From JACDDK01 sp038198445 (GTDB lineage: Bacteria; Actinomycetota; Rubrobacteria; Rubrobacterales; Rubrobacteraceae): a stretch of 7,075 nucleotides of DNA. Under the pieces are notes generated by a model, which was not told the origin of the DNA, ran no database searches, and worked only from the letters and a program-made list of their open reading frames with translations. The stretch lies in NCBI GenBank assembly GCA_038198445.1, contig JBBPZZ010000113.1:1-7075 (forward strand), given 5' to 3'. Of this stretch, positions 6,366 to 7,075 are shown piece after piece. Within the stretch, counting starts at the first letter, position 1; each line of letters starts with the position of its first letter. Position numbers and translations under genes: made by a program.

Positions 6366-6550
6366 TAGGCGGACCGGATGAAGCTGTCCCGGCCCGCCCG
6401 GCTAATTAGTCGCCGTAGGACTCCTGGGACAACTTCCGTGGGTACTCGTGGGTGAATTGGAGGAGTGAGCTTGTGGGCAGCAGCGAGCTTGAGACCGGAG
6501 ATCTCTATCTGACTGTCTTCCGAAACTCCTAACAAGAGTCCCTCACTCAC
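6365..6550 (-). CDS. Candidate ilvB leader peptide (61 codons)
   Basis: A minus-strand ORF from GTG at 6550 to TAG at 6365-6367 lies entirely in the ilvB leader. It is rich in leucine, valine and isoleucine: GLLLGV near the start (CTC TTG TTA), EVVPGVLRRLIS near the end. Its terminal leucines are CTA (6418-6416 and 6409-6407), with an ATT isoleucine next. It begins about 14 nt after the predicted transcript start. A TTG at 6535, preceded by GAGG at 5 nt, is a plausible alternative start giving 56 residues. The last codons form one arm of a 10-bp hairpin whose base abuts the stop codon. Candidate ilvB leader peptides have been predicted in Corynebacterium, Mycobacterium and Streptomyces; this one is longer than usual leader peptides, so only the distal part may matter. 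Translation is inferred. Confidence 0.45.
   Translation of the reverse strand: MSEGLLLGVSEDSQIEISGLKLAAAHKLTPPIHPRVPTEVVPGVLRRLISRAGRDSFIRSA
6368..6398 (-). promoter_or_regulatory. Strong 10-bp RNA hairpin at end of ilvB leader ORF
   Basis: On the minus strand GGCGGGCCGG (6398-6389) and CCGGTCCGCC (6377-6368) pair over ten positions with one G-U, around an 11-nt loop. The stem starts 6 nt after the CTA-ATT-AGC codons and ends directly before the TAG, so a ribosome stalled at the CTA codons would cover or border its 5' arm. No U-tract follows, so it is not itself a terminator. Confidence 0.6.
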
Positions 6551-6570
6551 TCGCTTACAGGTTCGTGAAG

Positions 6571-6598
6571 GTTATGCCATCCTGCAAGGGTTTGTCAA
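6571..6598 (-). promoter_or_regulatory. Promoter of the ilvB-ilvN-ilvC-ilvE cluster
   Basis: On the minus strand a perfect -35 TTGACA (6598-6593) is followed after 16 bp by CATAAC (6576-6571), which matches TATAAT at 4 of 6. Transcription would begin near 6564, giving a leader of about 275 nt before ilvB. It is the only consensus-like promoter I see upstream of ilvB. Confidence 0.6.
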
Positions 6599-6600
6599 GC

Positions 6601-6927
6601 CACGACGAACTTTCCACGCACCTTCTTCGCAAGTCACGGACCTCAATAGATGTATATAGCTTCAACCGACACACCAGCGCACTGTGTCTCTAAGCGACTC
6701 ATAACATGTCGAGAGTATTAAAATTCATTAAGAATTGGTTTCGCGCGAGAAACAACTTATCCGCTTGTTAGAGCCTATCTAGTGGTTGATGCGGCGGGAT
6801 ATGCAACATATGGGGTATTGCGTGAAGTGTAATGGTTGCTTAAAGTATGGCGGATTTTAGGAGGGGGGATTCTCCTGAAAGCTGAGTTGTTTGTGGATGA
6901 ACTATAGCTAGAAGGAGACGGGTCTGC
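6601..6927. other. Divergent intergenic region without a convincing gene
   Basis: This region between the ilvB promoter and the plus-strand secreted-protein gene is visibly less GC-rich, especially 6710-6737. It holds several short inverted repeats (listed separately) and a weak plus-strand promoter candidate, TTGCGT (6818-6823) and TAAAGT (6841-6846) 17 bp apart. Another feature is an AGGAG/CTCCT inverted repeat (6859-6863 and 6872-6876) extended by TTT and AAA flanks. I looked for the c-di-AMP (ydaO) riboswitch often found before actinobacterial cell-wall hydrolases and did not recognise its conserved blocks. Confidence 0.5.
6722..6753. repeat. Two adjacent inverted repeats, operator-like
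   Basis: AATTC-ATTAA-GAATT (6722-6736) is a perfect inverted repeat with a 5-bp spacer. One base later GTTTCGCGCGAGAAAC (6738-6753) is a 16-bp palindrome with 7 of 8 pairs matching. A looser CGAC-N9-GTCG (6695-6711) lies just left. Such clustering between divergent genes suggests regulator binding, but no regulator is identified. Confidence 0.35.
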
Positions 6928-6946
6928 ATGTCTTGACATTTAAGGG
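6911..6946 (+). promoter_or_regulatory. Two competing ribosome binding sites for the right-edge gene
   Basis: AAGGAG (6912-6917) precedes ATG at 6928 by about 10 nt, but that frame meets TGA at 6934-6936 after two codons. AAGGG (6942-6946) precedes an in-frame TTG at 6952 by 5 nt. The second therefore supports the only uninterrupted start with a good site. Confidence 0.45.
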
Positions 6947-6951
6947 TAGCG

Positions 6952-7075
6952 TTGCTGTTGGGTGTCTTTGGTGTCATGGCCTTTTTTGGTCCGACTTCAG
7001 CGGAAGCTGCTTTGGACGGGGTTCAGGAGCGGAAGGATGAGATCGGGGAAGCCCAGGACCGGCTGCGTGAGATCC
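6952..7075 (+). CDS. Secreted coiled-coil protein, 5' part only, possible start-region nonsense
   Basis: An open frame runs from TTG at 6952 to the right edge, 41 codons. It begins with a hydrophobic stretch (LLGVFGVMAFFG) ending in TSAEAA, a signal-peptide core with an A-x-A-like cleavage site. A charged helical segment then follows (VQERKDEIGEAQDRLREI) of the kind that forms N-terminal coiled coils in exported peptidoglycan hydrolases of the CwlO/RipA/EnvC type. The enzyme domain is outside the window, so function is unknown. The signal peptide lacks the usual positive N-region when started here. Reading upstream in frame adds H-L-R-V-A and reaches ATG at 6928, but codon 3 is TGA. A CGA in that place would give a textbook signal peptide. 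Either TTG is the true start, or the gene carries a nonsense mutation or sequencing error. Confidence 0.6.
   Translation, partial: MLLGVFGVMAFFGPTSAEAALDGVQERKDEIGEAQDRLREI

Noticed and set aside
6640..6927. c-di-AMP (ydaO) riboswitch before the right-edge gene
   Set aside because: Suggested by the possible cell-wall hydrolase context, but the conserved GGGGGACCCA-like and GGGGUGAA-like blocks are not present.
6932..6938. TTGACA at 6933-6938 as a plus-strand -35 box
   Set aside because: No acceptable -10 sequence occurs 15-19 bp downstream, and it lies within the start region of the signal-peptide gene.
1..7075. CRISPR arrays, tRNA/rRNA genes, insertion sequences
   Set aside because: No regularly spaced repeats, cloverleaf-like sequences, transposase frames or terminal inverted repeats were seen.

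Overview
The window is GC-rich and carries one long minus-strand block for branched-chain amino acid synthesis, read right to left: ilvB, ilvN, ilvC, ilvE, a 186-bp leader, leuA, and then a partial downstream gene leaving the left edge. Protein signatures, high GC with G/C-rich third positions, and GTG/TTG starts fit a high-GC Gram-positive. A deep-branching actinobacterium such as Rubrobacter is my best guess, but this is inference. LeuA is the roughly 510-residue E. coli/Bacillus type rather than the longer mycobacterial type.

Positions 1-412 (minus) hold the start of an unlisted reading frame with a HELAH zinc-protease-like motif, cut by the window edge. Positions 435-1967 are leuA. Positions 1968-2153 are the leuA leader, with a candidate promoter, small upstream ORFs and competing hairpins. 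Positions 2154-4129 are ilvE and ilvC, joined by an ATGA overlap. Positions 4130-6287 are ilvN and ilvB, which overlap by 11 nt. Positions 6288-6600 are the ilvB leader: a good sigma70-type promoter, a 61-codon leader ORF ending in a strong hairpin, and alternative hairpins before ilvB. Positions 6601-6927 are a gene-poor, less GC-rich divergent intergenic region with several short inverted repeats. From about 6928 a plus-strand gene for a secreted coiled-coil protein begins; its apparent natural start is followed by an in-frame TGA.

The proteins form a coherent pathway. IlvB/IlvN make acetolactate, IlvC reduces and isomerises it, and IlvE transaminates the keto acids. LeuA diverts 2-ketoisovalerate to leucine. 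IlvD and LeuBCD are needed but are not in the window.

The most interesting signal is that both untranslated leaders (ilvB and leuA) carry a similar short coding segment. It has two CTA leucine codons around arginine codons (L-R-L and L-R-R-L), followed by A-G-R and a stop, and lies directly on strong GC-rich hairpins. This looks like a matched pair of leucine-sensing leader elements. Second is an IlvN whose ACT domain lacks the residues that form the usual valine-binding site.
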